The position numbers were made by a program, and so were the translations under genes. From the NCBI RefSeq assembly GCF_016405855.1, contig NZ_JAEFCA010000003.1, positions 120,253 to 184,252 of the forward strand: a stretch of 64,000 bases of DNA, given 5' to 3'. The notes under the pieces are model-generated. The model had not been told where the DNA came from and made no database searches. It saw nothing but the letters and a program-made list of their open reading frames with translations. This document shows positions 37,645-45,807 of the stretch, in pieces (position 1 is the stretch's first letter; every line of letters starts with the position of its first letter). Source of the DNA: Flavobacterium sp. IB48 (lineage in GTDB: Bacteria > Bacteroidota > Bacteroidia > Flavobacteriales > Flavobacteriaceae).

Positions 37645-38694
37645 ATGAAAAAATATAACTTCCTAGCTGTCATTTTATTAGGAATCACATTAATTGGATG
37701 TGGAGAAAAAAATAAAGGTGAAAATTCTTTATTTACTATCGATGATTCTGCTTTTCCTGCTCATCTTACCCAAAAAGAGGCGCTTAATATTGGAATTTTA
37801 AACCCAAAATCGAAAGAAATTGATAGCATTGCCTACTTCGTAAACGACAAAAGAGTTGGAGGTACAAAAGGTACTGAAAATTTTAGATTTGAATTAATAG
37901 ATCAAAAATTAGGTTATCAATACCTAAAAGCTAAGGTTTATTTTGGTGGAGATTCTTCTGATGCCACTAAAAGAATTGAAGTAGTTTCAGACATTGAGCC
38001 TAAATTATTAAAATATAAAATTGTAAATACTTTTCCTCATGACACTACAGCTTTCACAGAAGGTTTAGAGTTTCATGATGGAAGGCTTTTTGAAAGTACA
38101 GGACAAAAAGGTGATTCTTACTTTAGAGAGGTAGACTACAAAACAGGAAAAGTGATCAAACAAGTTGATCTTCCGAAAGAATATTTTGGAGAAGGAATTA
38201 CTTTCTTTGGCGGCAAAATATACCAGTTGACTTGGCAGGAAAAAACAGGTTACATCTACGATGCCAAGACTTTTAAATTAGAAAAAACATTTAAATACGA
38301 TAAAGATATAGAAGGTTGGGGAATGACGCACGATGACAAATACATCTATCATTCTGACGGAACCGAGAAAATCTGGAAAATGGATCCTGCAACTCAAAAA
38401 TTAATTGATTATATCAATGTATATTCTGGAAGTTCAAAAATTAAAGCGATTAACGAACTTGAATTAATTGATGGTAAATTTTACGCAAATGTTTGGCAGA
38501 AAGATGCTATTGCAGTTGTAAATCCAGAATCTGGAGCAGTTGAAAAAATCCTTAATCTTTCAGATTTGCGTAAATCATTAAAAGCTAAAAATGCCGAAGT
38601 TTTAAATGGTATTGCATATAATCCTGCAACTAAAACTATTTTCGTTACTGGTAAATATTGGGATAAAATGTTCGAAATAACAGTTTCTGAATAA
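37645..38694 (+). CDS. Glutamine cyclotransferase family lipoprotein
   Basis: 349 residues with a lipoprotein signal (FLAVILLGITLIGC, lipobox IGC). The C-terminal two thirds form the five-bladed propeller of glutaminyl-peptide cyclotransferase (QC, plant-type, PF05096-like): PHDTTAFTEGLEFHDGRLFESTG, GITFFGGKIYQLTWQE, GWGMTHDDKYIYHSDGT, IKAINELELIDGKFYANVWQ and NGIAYNPATKTIFVTGK. The N-terminal part (about 25-115) is an Ig-like extension. QC enzymes convert N-terminal Gln to pyroglutamate; as T9SS and periplasmic proteins often begin with Gln after signal cleavage, that substrate is plausible but inferred. Located before hutI, with a 93-nt repeat gap. Confidence 0.85.
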   Translation: MKKYNFLAVILLGITLIGCGEKNKGENSLFTIDDSAFPAHLTQKEALNIGILNPKSKEIDSIAYFVNDKRVGGTKGTENFRFELIDQKLGYQYLKAKVYFGGDSSDATKRIEVVSDIEPKLLKYKIVNTFPHDTTAFTEGLEFHDGRLFESTGQKGDSYFREVDYKTGKVIKQVDLPKEYFGEGITFFGGKIYQLTWQEKTGYIYDAKTFKLEKTFKYDKDIEGWGMTHDDKYIYHSDGTEKIWKMDPATQKLIDYINVYSGSSKIKAINELELIDGKFYANVWQKDAIAVVNPESGAVEKILNLSDLRKSLKAKNAEVLNGIAYNPATKTIFVTGKYWDKMFEITVSE

Positions 38695-38701
38695 TCTTTA
38701 A

Positions 38702-38783
38702 AGAAAAACAATTTTACGAATTTCACAAGTTTTCACATATTAATCCGTGAAAATTTGTGAAATTTGTGTTTTATAATAACATC
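38702..38783. repeat. TTGTGAAATTTGTG-word hairpin before hutI
   Basis: CGAATTTCACAAGTTTTCACAT is mirrored by CCGTGAAAATTTGTGAAATTTGTG, so the segment folds as one imperfect hairpin. It ends 5 nt before the hutI ATG at 38788. It belongs to the set of word-type repeats placed just upstream of start codons. Confidence 0.65.
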
Positions 38784-38787
38784 TCTA

Positions 38788-40023
38788 ATGACAACATTAA
38801 TTACAAATATACAGGAGCTATTGCAGGTTCGCGAAACTTCAATCGCTAAAGTTTCAGGTTCTGAAATGGCAAAACTTCCAACTATCAAAAATGCTTTTTT
38901 AATACTAAAAGACAATTTGATCGAAGATTTTGGCTCAATGGATAATCTTCCAAAAATAAATGCCGACAAAACAATTGATGCAACAGGAAAAGTTGTTCTT
39001 CCGTCTTGGTGCGACAGCCACACTCATATTGTTTATTCAGGAAACCGCGAACAGGAATTTGTAGATCGTATCAACGGGCTTTCTTATGAAGAAATCGCCA
39101 ATCGCGGCGGCGGAATTCTTAATTCGGCTAAGAAACTAAATGATTCTTCTGAAGAAGAAATTTATGAACAATCTAAAATCCGTTTAGAAGAAGTAATGCA
39201 TTTAGGAACTGGTGCCGTAGAAATAAAATCTGGCTACGGATTGACAGTTGATGGAGAATTAAAAATGCTTCGTGTAATTCAAAAACTAGCAGAAAATTAT
39301 CCTATTGCAATTAAAGCGACATTTTTGGGCGCACACGCTTTTCCTTTACATTACAAAGATGATAAAGCGGGTTATCTGGATGAAATTATTAACGAAATGC
39401 TGCCAGAAATTTCCAAAAACAAACTTGCAGATTATGTTGATATTTTCTGCGAAAGCGGTTATTTTTCTGTTGAAGAAACCGAAAAAATAATGGAAGCAGG
39501 TTTAGCTTTTGGTTTAAAACCAAAAATACATGTCAACCAATTTAATTCTATTGGCGGAATCCAAGCTGGAGTTAAATTTAACGCTCTTTCTGTGGATCAT
39601 CTTGAAGTGATGAATCCAGAAGATATTCAAGCACTAAAAGATACAGAAACAATGCCTGTAGCTTTACCTTCTTGCTCTTATTTTTTAAGTATTCCGTACA
39701 CACCAGCGCGCGAAATGATAAAAGCTGGACTTCCTTTAGCATTGGCAACAGATTTTAATCCTGGTTCTACTCCATCCGGAAATATGAATTTTGTTGTTGC
39801 AACAGCTTGCATCAAAATGAAAATGACACCAGAAGAAGCTATTAATGCAGCTACAATAAACGGCGCTTACGCAATGGGACTTTCAGAAACTCACGGAAGC
39901 ATTACAAAAGGCAAGAAAGCCAATTTGATTGTAACAAAACCAATTTCTTCTTATTATCAGATTCCTTATGCATTTGGAAGCAATCTTATTGAATCTGTTT
40001 TTGTTGAGGGTCAAATTATATAA
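38788..40023 (+). CDS. hutI: Imidazolonepropionase (histidine degradation)
   Basis: 411 residues from the ATG at 38788; a TTG start 24 nt earlier is less likely. HutI opens imidazolone-5-propionate to formiminoglutamate, with a metal ion. Amidohydrolase features are visible: DATGKVVLPSWCDSHTHIVYSG (metal histidines in HTH), KSGYGLTVDGELK, IKATFLGAHAFP, KIHVNQFNSIGG, LSVDHLEV and ATDFNPGSTPSGN. It is cytoplasmic. The next step enzyme hutG is nearby at 41081, but hutH and hutU are not in the window. Confidence 0.96.
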   Translation: MTTLITNIQELLQVRETSIAKVSGSEMAKLPTIKNAFLILKDNLIEDFGSMDNLPKINADKTIDATGKVVLPSWCDSHTHIVYSGNREQEFVDRINGLSYEEIANRGGGILNSAKKLNDSSEEEIYEQSKIRLEEVMHLGTGAVEIKSGYGLTVDGELKMLRVIQKLAENYPIAIKATFLGAHAFPLHYKDDKAGYLDEIINEMLPEISKNKLADYVDIFCESGYFSVEETEKIMEAGLAFGLKPKIHVNQFNSIGGIQAGVKFNALSVDHLEVMNPEDIQALKDTETMPVALPSCSYFLSIPYTPAREMIKAGLPLALATDFNPGSTPSGNMNFVVATACIKMKMTPEEAINAATINGAYAMGLSETHGSITKGKKANLIVTKPISSYYQIPYAFGSNLIESVFVEGQII

Positions 40024-40043
40024 CTCAAGTTTTATTCCATAAA

Positions 40044-40070
40044 AAAGGTCTGTGAAAATCACAGACCTTT
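40044..40070. terminator. Hairpin terminator after hutI
   Basis: AAAGGTCTGTGA and TCACAGACCTTT pair around a 3-nt loop, preceded by A-run and followed by a short T-run. It can end hutI (+) and also serves the convergent minus-strand gene ending at 40104. Confidence 0.8.
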
Positions 40071-40103
40071 AATATCTAAGTGGTATTTTTCCCTTCGGCA
40101 GAA

Positions 40104-40982
40104 TTATCTTAAACTGAAACTAGTTTTAGAAACTAACTCATCATTATCAAAAACATTGATAAAATAAGTTCCTTTAGCAAAATCTTTTCCTGGTAAATCT
40201 TCACTAACTTGAACAGTTTTATTTTCATATTTTACTGTAGTTTTGAAGCTATAAGTTAATGTATTGTCTCCAAAGTTTTCTGTTTTCTTTTCGCCTAAAA
40301 CATTGTTTTTAGCATCGATAACTTGAACATAATACGTTTTATCTCCAGATTTTGCAATTTGATTTTCAGCAATTGTAAAACTAACTTTCAACATATCAGC
40401 ACGGCTTGCTTTATCTGTTTCGATTTGTTTCCCAGAGCTTTTCAATTTGTAAGCTGAAGTTTTTGTATTTAATACAGATAATTTAGAACCTTTTTCTACA
40501 GTTTTAGCTAATTCTTCGTTTTGACCAACTAATACTTCGTTATATTTTTTAGATTCTCCTAAAACTACAATAGTACTATCTCTTTGAGTAGTTAAAACAC
40601 CATTTTGTTTTTTCAACTCATCATTTTCAGCAACTAAAGTTTTCATTTTGCTTTGCATTGCTTGAACTTGAGATCTGTATTTAGAAACATCTCCTTTAGA
40701 CTTGTTCAAATCATCCATTAAAGCAACTACTTTGTCTCTCTCTTGAATTAATTCGTCAGACATAGAAGTGTTTTCAGCAATAGCAGCATCATAAGTCGCT
40801 TTTAACTCCTGTAAATCTTTCATTACAGATTCTTTTTCAGTCAAGGTTGTTGTAAGTTCAGTTTTAACCACCTCTGTATCAGAAGATAATTTAAAAATAT
40901 ACACTAAGCTACCGATCAGTAGGACTGCTAAAACCGCGATTACCGCCTTTAGACTTGAATTGTTGTTCTTTGGGTTTTCCAT
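40104..40982 (-). CDS. Membrane-anchored coiled-coil protein
   Basis: 292 residues. A short cytosolic N-terminus (MENPKNNNSSLK) leads to one membrane helix (about 13-31, AVIAVLAVLLIGSLVYIF). A long coiled coil follows (about 40-165, repeated heptads rich in Lys, Glu, Leu and Ser/Thr). The C-terminal beta-rich domain (about 190-292) contains LKVSFTIAENQIAKSGDKTYYVQVIDAKNNVLGE and ends in TSFSLR. I do not recognise a named family; comparable chromosomal proteins of Flavobacteria are unannotated. The coiled coil is probably periplasmic. It lies between hutI and hutG but on the other strand. Confidence 0.8.
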   Translation of the reverse strand: MENPKNNNSSLKAVIAVLAVLLIGSLVYIFKLSSDTEVVKTELTTTLTEKESVMKDLQELKATYDAAIAENTSMSDELIQERDKVVALMDDLNKSKGDVSKYRSQVQAMQSKMKTLVAENDELKKQNGVLTTQRDSTIVVLGESKKYNEVLVGQNEELAKTVEKGSKLSVLNTKTSAYKLKSSGKQIETDKASRADMLKVSFTIAENQIAKSGDKTYYVQVIDAKNNVLGEKKTENFGDNTLTYSFKTTVKYENKTVQVSEDLPGKDFAKGTYFINVFDNDELVSKTSFSLR

Positions 40983-41005
40983 ATTTAAATAATTTTCTTT
41001 AATAA

Positions 41006-41013
41006 CAAATTTA
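41006..41013 (-). promoter_or_regulatory. Candidate -7 box for the coiled-coil gene
   Basis: The minus strand reads TAAATTTG, 24 nt before the start codon at 40982. A -33 match is missing. Confidence 0.35.
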
Positions 41014-41055
41014 AGAATTAATATAAGGTAATAACGTAAGTTTCTACAATTATAT

Positions 41056-41063
41056 TATTTTTG
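41056..41063 (+). promoter_or_regulatory. Candidate -7 box for hutG
   Basis: TATTTTTG lies 18 nt before the hutG ATG, with no exact -33 TTTG. Confidence 0.35.
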
Positions 41064-41080
41064 GAAAATAAATTTTTTTC

Positions 41081-42118
41081 ATGGAAAAATTAATCCCATT
41101 CACTATAAATGATTTAGCAAAAATCACAAATCACAGAAGTGGTGAAATAAAGTTCGGAGAAAAAATGATTGTCATTCCGCCAGGAATTGATAAGATTAAT
41201 TTTATTAAAGAAAGTGAAGCTAAATATGTGCTTTTAGGAATTCCTGAAGATATTGGTGTTCGTGCCAATTACGGAAGACCTGGAGCTGCTTCTGCATGGC
41301 AATGCGCTATAAAAAGCATTGCAAACATTCAGCACAATCGTTTTGCTAAAGGAAGCAATATTATTATTCTAGGACATATCAATGTTGCTGACGAAATGCG
41401 TGAAGTTGAAAACTTAGATTTTAACGACATTGACGACCGTTCCAAATTAAGCCAGCTAGTTGAAAAAATAGACAAAGAAGTTTCTCATATTATTTTTACC
41501 ATAATTAAAGCTGGAAAAACACCAATTATTATTGGCGGAGGCCATAATAATGCTTACGGAAATATTAAAGGCGCTGCACTTGCAAAAGGAAAACCTGTAA
41601 ATGCCATTAATTTTGATGCGCATTCTGATTTTAGAATTTTAGAAGGCCGTCACAGCGGAAATGGATTTTCATACGCTTACGAAGAAGGTTTTTTAAAGAA
41701 ATATTTCATTTTTGGTCTGCACGAGAATTACACGTCAAAAAGTGTTTTAGATATTATTAAAAAATTGGAAGACCGCGTTCGTTACAATACTTACGACAGT
41801 GTCAACATTAGAAAAGAAAAAGACTTTAATCGTGAAATGATTACAGCTTTGGATTTTATTAAAAATGATGCTTTCGGAATTGAAATTGACTTAGATGCAA
41901 TTCCTAATATCGCCAGTAGTGCCATGACAATCAGCGGATTTTCTGTTGAAGAATTAAGGCAATTTGTTTCTTTCTTTGCAGAACATAAAAATGCCACATA
42001 TCTGCATATTTGCGAGGGTGCGCCAGATTTAGACAATTCTCCAAACAATAATTTAATTGGCAAATTAATTGGTTATTTGGTAACCGATTTTATCAAAGCT
42101 AACATAGAACCTGCTTGA
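41081..42118 (+). CDS. hutG: Formimidoylglutamase (arginase/ureohydrolase family)
   Basis: 345 residues. The ureohydrolase metal motifs are present: GGGHNNAYGN (His), FDAHSDFR (DAHxD) and EIDLDAIPNIAS (DxDxxD-like). The rest (ILGHINVADEMREV, GRHSGNGFSYAYEEG) matches the formimidoylglutamase branch rather than arginase, whose SGG/DP details differ. It hydrolyses N-formimino-glutamate to glutamate and formamide, the final step of one histidine breakdown route. It pairs functionally with hutI. An agmatinase or arginase function cannot be fully excluded from sequence alone. Confidence 0.88.
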   Translation: MEKLIPFTINDLAKITNHRSGEIKFGEKMIVIPPGIDKINFIKESEAKYVLLGIPEDIGVRANYGRPGAASAWQCAIKSIANIQHNRFAKGSNIIILGHINVADEMREVENLDFNDIDDRSKLSQLVEKIDKEVSHIIFTIIKAGKTPIIIGGGHNNAYGNIKGAALAKGKPVNAINFDAHSDFRILEGRHSGNGFSYAYEEGFLKKYFIFGLHENYTSKSVLDIIKKLEDRVRYNTYDSVNIRKEKDFNREMITALDFIKNDAFGIEIDLDAIPNIASSAMTISGFSVEELRQFVSFFAEHKNATYLHICEGAPDLDNSPNNNLIGKLIGYLVTDFIKANIEPA

Positions 42119-42201
42119 TTTTAAATATTCTATTTGATTATGCTATAAGGCCTCTTTGCCAAATAAAAGCAAATTCAAACAAACGATTGAACGAATAAAC
42201 A

Positions 42202-42209
42202 TATCTTTG
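42202..42209 (+). promoter_or_regulatory. Candidate -7 box of the DEAD-box gene
   Basis: TATCTTTG lies 46 nt before the ATG at 42255. No -33 at the right spacing. A start here would exclude the upstream in-frame extension that begins at 42156. Confidence 0.4.
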
Positions 42210-42215
42210 CACAGC

Positions 42216-42238
42216 ATTTTAGTAATTAAAACTAAAAT
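42216..42238 (+). promoter_or_regulatory. Leader hairpin before the DEAD-box gene
   Basis: ATTTTAGT and ACTAAAAT pair around a 7-nt loop in the short 5' leader, 17 nt before the start codon. Helicase leaders are often autoregulatory; here this is only inferred. Confidence 0.35.
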
Positions 42239-42254
42239 ACTAAATACCAAAGAT

Positions 42255-43502
42255 ATGTTATTCGAAGATCTATCACTTTCAAAAAGTATACAAAAAGCCG
42301 TATTTGAAGAAGGCTATTTAAATCCGACTCCAATTCAGGAAAAATCAATTCCTATTGTTTTAGAAGGTCGTGATTTAATTGGCTGTGCGCAGACAGGAAC
42401 AGGAAAAACGGCAGCTTTTGCTATTCCAATTATACATCAACTACACCGAATTGTCGGTTCATCAAAAAAAGCAAAAGTAATTCGCGCCCTTGTAGTTACA
42501 CCTACTCGCGAACTTGCTGTGCAAATTGGACAAAGTTTTGACACTTACGCAAAATATACCAACTTAACGCAACTGACTATTTTTGGAGGAGTTTCTCAGA
42601 ATCCACAAGTTGATGCTTTAAAAAACGGAGTTGATATATTAATTGCCACTCCAGGACGTTTGCTTGACCTTCATAAACAAGGTTTTCTTGATTTAAATCA
42701 TTTGCACACTTTAGTGTTAGACGAAGCCGATCAGATGTTAGATATGGGGTTTGTTAACGATGTCAAAAAAATCGTAAAACTAACTCCAAAAAACAGACAA
42801 ACTTTACTTTTCTCTGCAACTATGCCAATTGCAATTCGCGAATTGGCAGAAATGTTTCTTCAAGATCCAGCACAAGTAGAAGTTTCTCCCGTTTCATCTA
42901 CTGCAGAAAATGTAGAGCAGCGTGTTTATTTTGTAGATAAAACCGAAAAAAGAAACTTGCTTTATACTTTAATTAAAGAAGAGAATTTATCTAACGTGCT
43001 TGTGTTTTCACGTACAAAACACGGTGCAGATAATGTTGTTAAAGCACTTCGCAAAAAAGATATTCCCGCAGAAGCGATTCATGGAGACAAATCTCAAAAT
43101 GCAAGACAAAGAGTTCTAGACGCTTTTAAAAATAAAGAAGTTGGAGTTCTAGTTGCAACTGATATTGCTGCAAGAGGAATTGATATCGAACAGCTTCCTT
43201 ATGTAATCAATTTTGATTTGCCTAATATTCCTGAAACTTATGTTCACCGTATTGGCCGTACTGGTCGCGCTGGAAACGGCGGAATTGCGATTTCTTTTTG
43301 TGGAAAAGACGAACTTCCGTACTGGAAAGACATTCAGAAATTAATTAAGGTTGATGTAAAAACAATTGCAGATCATCCGTATCAATGGCATTCTGGAAGT
43401 CCGGAAGCTGGAGAAAAGCCTAAAAGCTCAAACAGAAGCGGTGGCGCTCATAAATCGAGAAAATCAAATAATGCTAAGAAAAATAAAAAACGCTGGTACT
43501 AA
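42255..43502 (+). CDS. DEAD-box RNA helicase, RhlE-like
   Basis: 415 residues from the ATG at 42255; an upstream in-frame start lacks homology and lies before the -7 box. Motifs: Q motif (NPTPIQEKSIP), motif I AQTGTGKTAA, Ia PTRELAVQ, GG, TPGRLLD, DEAD (VLDEADQMLDMG), SAT (LFSATMP), ATDIAARGID and HRIGRTGRAG. A basic C-terminal tail (KSSNRSGGAHKSRKSNNAKKNKKRWY) is RhlE-like and should bind RNA. Roles are ribosome assembly or RNA turnover, often cold induced. Its last codons overlap the hybrid kinase gene on the other strand. Confidence 0.93.
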   Translation: MLFEDLSLSKSIQKAVFEEGYLNPTPIQEKSIPIVLEGRDLIGCAQTGTGKTAAFAIPIIHQLHRIVGSSKKAKVIRALVVTPTRELAVQIGQSFDTYAKYTNLTQLTIFGGVSQNPQVDALKNGVDILIATPGRLLDLHKQGFLDLNHLHTLVLDEADQMLDMGFVNDVKKIVKLTPKNRQTLLFSATMPIAIRELAEMFLQDPAQVEVSPVSSTAENVEQRVYFVDKTEKRNLLYTLIKEENLSNVLVFSRTKHGADNVVKALRKKDIPAEAIHGDKSQNARQRVLDAFKNKEVGVLVATDIAARGIDIEQLPYVINFDLPNIPETYVHRIGRTGRAGNGGIAISFCGKDELPYWKDIQKLIKVDVKTIADHPYQWHSGSPEAGEKPKSSNRSGGAHKSRKSNNAKKNKKRWY

Positions 43503-43515
43503 ACAGCGTTTTTTT
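43485..43515. terminator. Bidirectional terminator over two convergent stop codons
   Basis: AAAAAACGCTG, an 8-nt loop and CAGCGTTTTTT. The loop holds the stop codon of the helicase (43500-43502) and of the hybrid kinase (43499-43501 on the minus strand), and the stem encodes the last residues of both proteins. Confidence 0.85.
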
Positions 43516-45682
43516 CGTTTATCAAGAAATTGATTATTTTAAATAATTTAACTGGCTCAAAAGGTTTAATTATAATATCGTTCATTCCAGACGAAATTGC
43601 TTCATCTGTAATTTCATCTTTATCAAAAGCCGTTAAAGCTACAATTGGAGTTTCTATTCCTTGAAGACGTATTCTTTTCGTAGTTTCAAATCCGTTCATT
43701 AAAGGCATATTGATATCCATTAAAATCAAATCAAAAGTTTCGTCTTCTAAAATTTTAAGTGCAGCAAAACCATCGTCAACAACTTTACAAGCATAATTGT
43801 TTTTTTCAATAATCTTTTTGGTAACAAGCTGATTGATCAAATTGTCTTCAACGACTAAAATTTTATAAACTTCGCTCGAAGTTAAATCCACTTCAATCTC
43901 ATCAATAATACTTTTTGTTTTAGCCAAATCGTGCTCAAAAGCAATTGTAAACGAAAATGAAGTTCCTTTTCCTAAATCACTATCCAAAGTAATACTGCTT
44001 CCAAAAAGACCTAAAAGCCTTTTAACAATACTAAGTCCTAAACCTGTACCTTGATAATCTTCATCTTTTCGGCCAACTTGAACAAACTTTTCAAAAATCT
44101 TGTTCTGATCTACAACCGCAATTCCAATTCCGTTATCTTTTATCAAGAAATCCAAATAATGGAGCTTCCCTTCTACCTTATTTAGTTTTATGATAATTTC
44201 AACTTGCCCGTCTTTAGTAAATTTCAACGCATTGCTAACCAAGTTCATTAAAATCTGAGCCAGACGCAATTTATCTCCAATTAAATATTCTGGAATATGT
44301 GGATCAATATCAATAGAAATGCTATTATTATTTTTCTGCGAAAGAAAAGAAAGCGAATTCTTGATTACCGTAATTTCGTCAGAAATATTAAAAGTCAAGT
44401 TTTCCAGAACGATTTTGTTTTCTTCAATTTTATTGATCTGCAAAATATCATTTACGAGCGACAGCAAATATCTAGCAGAAAACTTTAGAGAACTTAAATG
44501 CTGACTTCTCGAAATTTCTTTATGCTCTTCTAGCAGCATATTTGTAATTCCGACAACTCCATAAAGTGGCGTCCTTAATTCGTGGCTTATCGTCGATATA
44601 AATTGAGTTTTAAGCAAAGAGGCTTCTTCTGCAATTTCTTTAGCTTTAAGAAGCTCTAAATTGTGTTTTTTCTTATATCTGATGTTCTTTACTAGAGTGA
44701 CAATTAAAATTAGAAGAATTAGCGAAATCAAAATAAAAAGAATTACAATGATTTTTGATTTTCTCAAACTCTGAGATTGTTCTACTTTTTCTCCTTCAAC
44801 TTTATCAATCTGCCTTTTATATTCATCCAACTCAAGACTTAAACCGGCTTGAGATGCTCTTTTAAGCTTTTTAACATCATACAAGTTATCCGAAAGATTA
44901 TAATGATTAACCAGAGCGCCGTAAGCTTCTTTGTGTTTATTGATTTTATTTAAAAAATGAGAATATTCTAAATAAGCATGCGCCAGATCTGATTTTTCTT
45001 GACATTTTTTTCCTGCTTCAATAGCACTTAAAAAATAGGCATTGGCAGCCTTATCATCCTTTATATGACTAGAATAAATACCGTTCAGCATATCAACAAT
45101 AACTTCTGTCGATCCGTCGTTGTATTTTAATTTAGTGCTGTTAACATATTTTAAAAAAAGATGTCCTTGATTGAAATTTCCAATATCAAAATAAGCCCAA
45201 GCAATATTGACATTAGTAAAATAAACTTCCTTTAAATCATTAATTTTCAAAGCAAAAGCGACCGCTTTCTTATAATTTCGAATCCCTTCATCAAATTGCT
45301 TCTTTTCAAAACAATACATATTCCCTAAATTATTATAGAGAAGGCATTTTATAGAATCATTATTGGTTTTATTAGCGTAGTAGAGACCTTTCTTATAGAA
45401 AAAAATAGCTTTATCAAACTCTGTTAATTCGTTATAATTGGCCGCAATAATATTATAGGAACGAGCAATAAGACAATAATCTTTTATTGCTGTTGCGGCG
45501 TTTAAGGCTGCTCTGGAATAAATGAGTGATTTTTCGAAATTAGCTTCCCTAAAATTCAAAAGTGCTTCTTTTACAGTCTTATCAATTTTAGGATCGAGAT
45601 TACAATGAGATTGCGCAATTGCCGAATTGGCAAAGCAATTCAGAACCAAGAATAATAGTAAAAAAATCCGTTTTTGGGGCAT
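43499..45682 (-). CDS. Hybrid histidine kinase with TPR sensor and receiver domain
   Basis: 727 residues from the ATG at 45682, which opens a signal peptide (KRIFLLLFLVLNCFANSAIAQ) and lies 18 nt after a good -7 box; the frame is open to 45733. A periplasmic TPR region follows (about 25-290), then one membrane helix (about 315-345, IVILFILISLILLILIVTLV). HisKA carries SHELRTP (His367). The ATPase domain has LMNLVSNALKFTKDG and DNGIGI..GTGLGLSIVKRL. A C-terminal receiver has LILMDINMPLMNGFETT (Asp656). No output DNA-binding domain is present, so phosphotransfer to another regulator is expected. The target is unknown. Confidence 0.93.
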   Translation of the reverse strand: MPQKRIFLLLFLVLNCFANSAIAQSHCNLDPKIDKTVKEALLNFREANFEKSLIYSRAALNAATAIKDYCLIARSYNIIAANYNELTEFDKAIFFYKKGLYYANKTNNDSIKCLLYNNLGNMYCFEKKQFDEGIRNYKKAVAFALKINDLKEVYFTNVNIAWAYFDIGNFNQGHLFLKYVNSTKLKYNDGSTEVIVDMLNGIYSSHIKDDKAANAYFLSAIEAGKKCQEKSDLAHAYLEYSHFLNKINKHKEAYGALVNHYNLSDNLYDVKKLKRASQAGLSLELDEYKRQIDKVEGEKVEQSQSLRKSKIIVILFILISLILLILIVTLVKNIRYKKKHNLELLKAKEIAEEASLLKTQFISTISHELRTPLYGVVGITNMLLEEHKEISRSQHLSSLKFSARYLLSLVNDILQINKIEENKIVLENLTFNISDEITVIKNSLSFLSQKNNNSISIDIDPHIPEYLIGDKLRLAQILMNLVSNALKFTKDGQVEIIIKLNKVEGKLHYLDFLIKDNGIGIAVVDQNKIFEKFVQVGRKDEDYQGTGLGLSIVKRLLGLFGSSITLDSDLGKGTSFSFTIAFEHDLAKTKSIIDEIEVDLTSSEVYKILVVEDNLINQLVTKKIIEKNNYACKVVDDGFAALKILEDETFDLILMDINMPLMNGFETTKRIRLQGIETPIVALTAFDKDEITDEAISSGMNDIIIKPFEPVKLFKIINFLINEKNAV

Positions 45683-45699
45683 TAATCGGCTAATTTGAT

Positions 45700-45707
45700 C
45701 AAATATA
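45700..45707 (-). promoter_or_regulatory. Candidate -7 box of the hybrid kinase gene
   Basis: The minus strand reads TATATTTG, 18 nt before the ATG at 45682. It supports that start over the upstream one at 45733. Confidence 0.45.
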
Positions 45708-45721
45708 CACTTTAAAATAAA

Positions 45722-45757
45722 AAAAAGCTGCATTTCATAAAAAAATACAGCTTTTTA
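45722..45757 (-). terminator. Terminator of the dicarboxylate symporter gene
   Basis: On the minus strand AAAAAGCTGTATT.. pairs with ..ATGCAGCTTTTT, followed by a T-tract. It lies 51 nt past the symporter stop codon at 45808 and within the leader of the hybrid kinase gene. Confidence 0.7.
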
Positions 45758-45807
45758 AATATTATTTCAATAACTAAGATAAAAAAATTAAAATCTCAGT
45801 GCTTTTA

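Noticed and set aside
42156..42254. N-terminal extension of the DEAD-box helicase
   Set aside because: The extension lacks homology to RhlE-type helicases and starts before the likely promoter; ATG at 42255 gives the family length.
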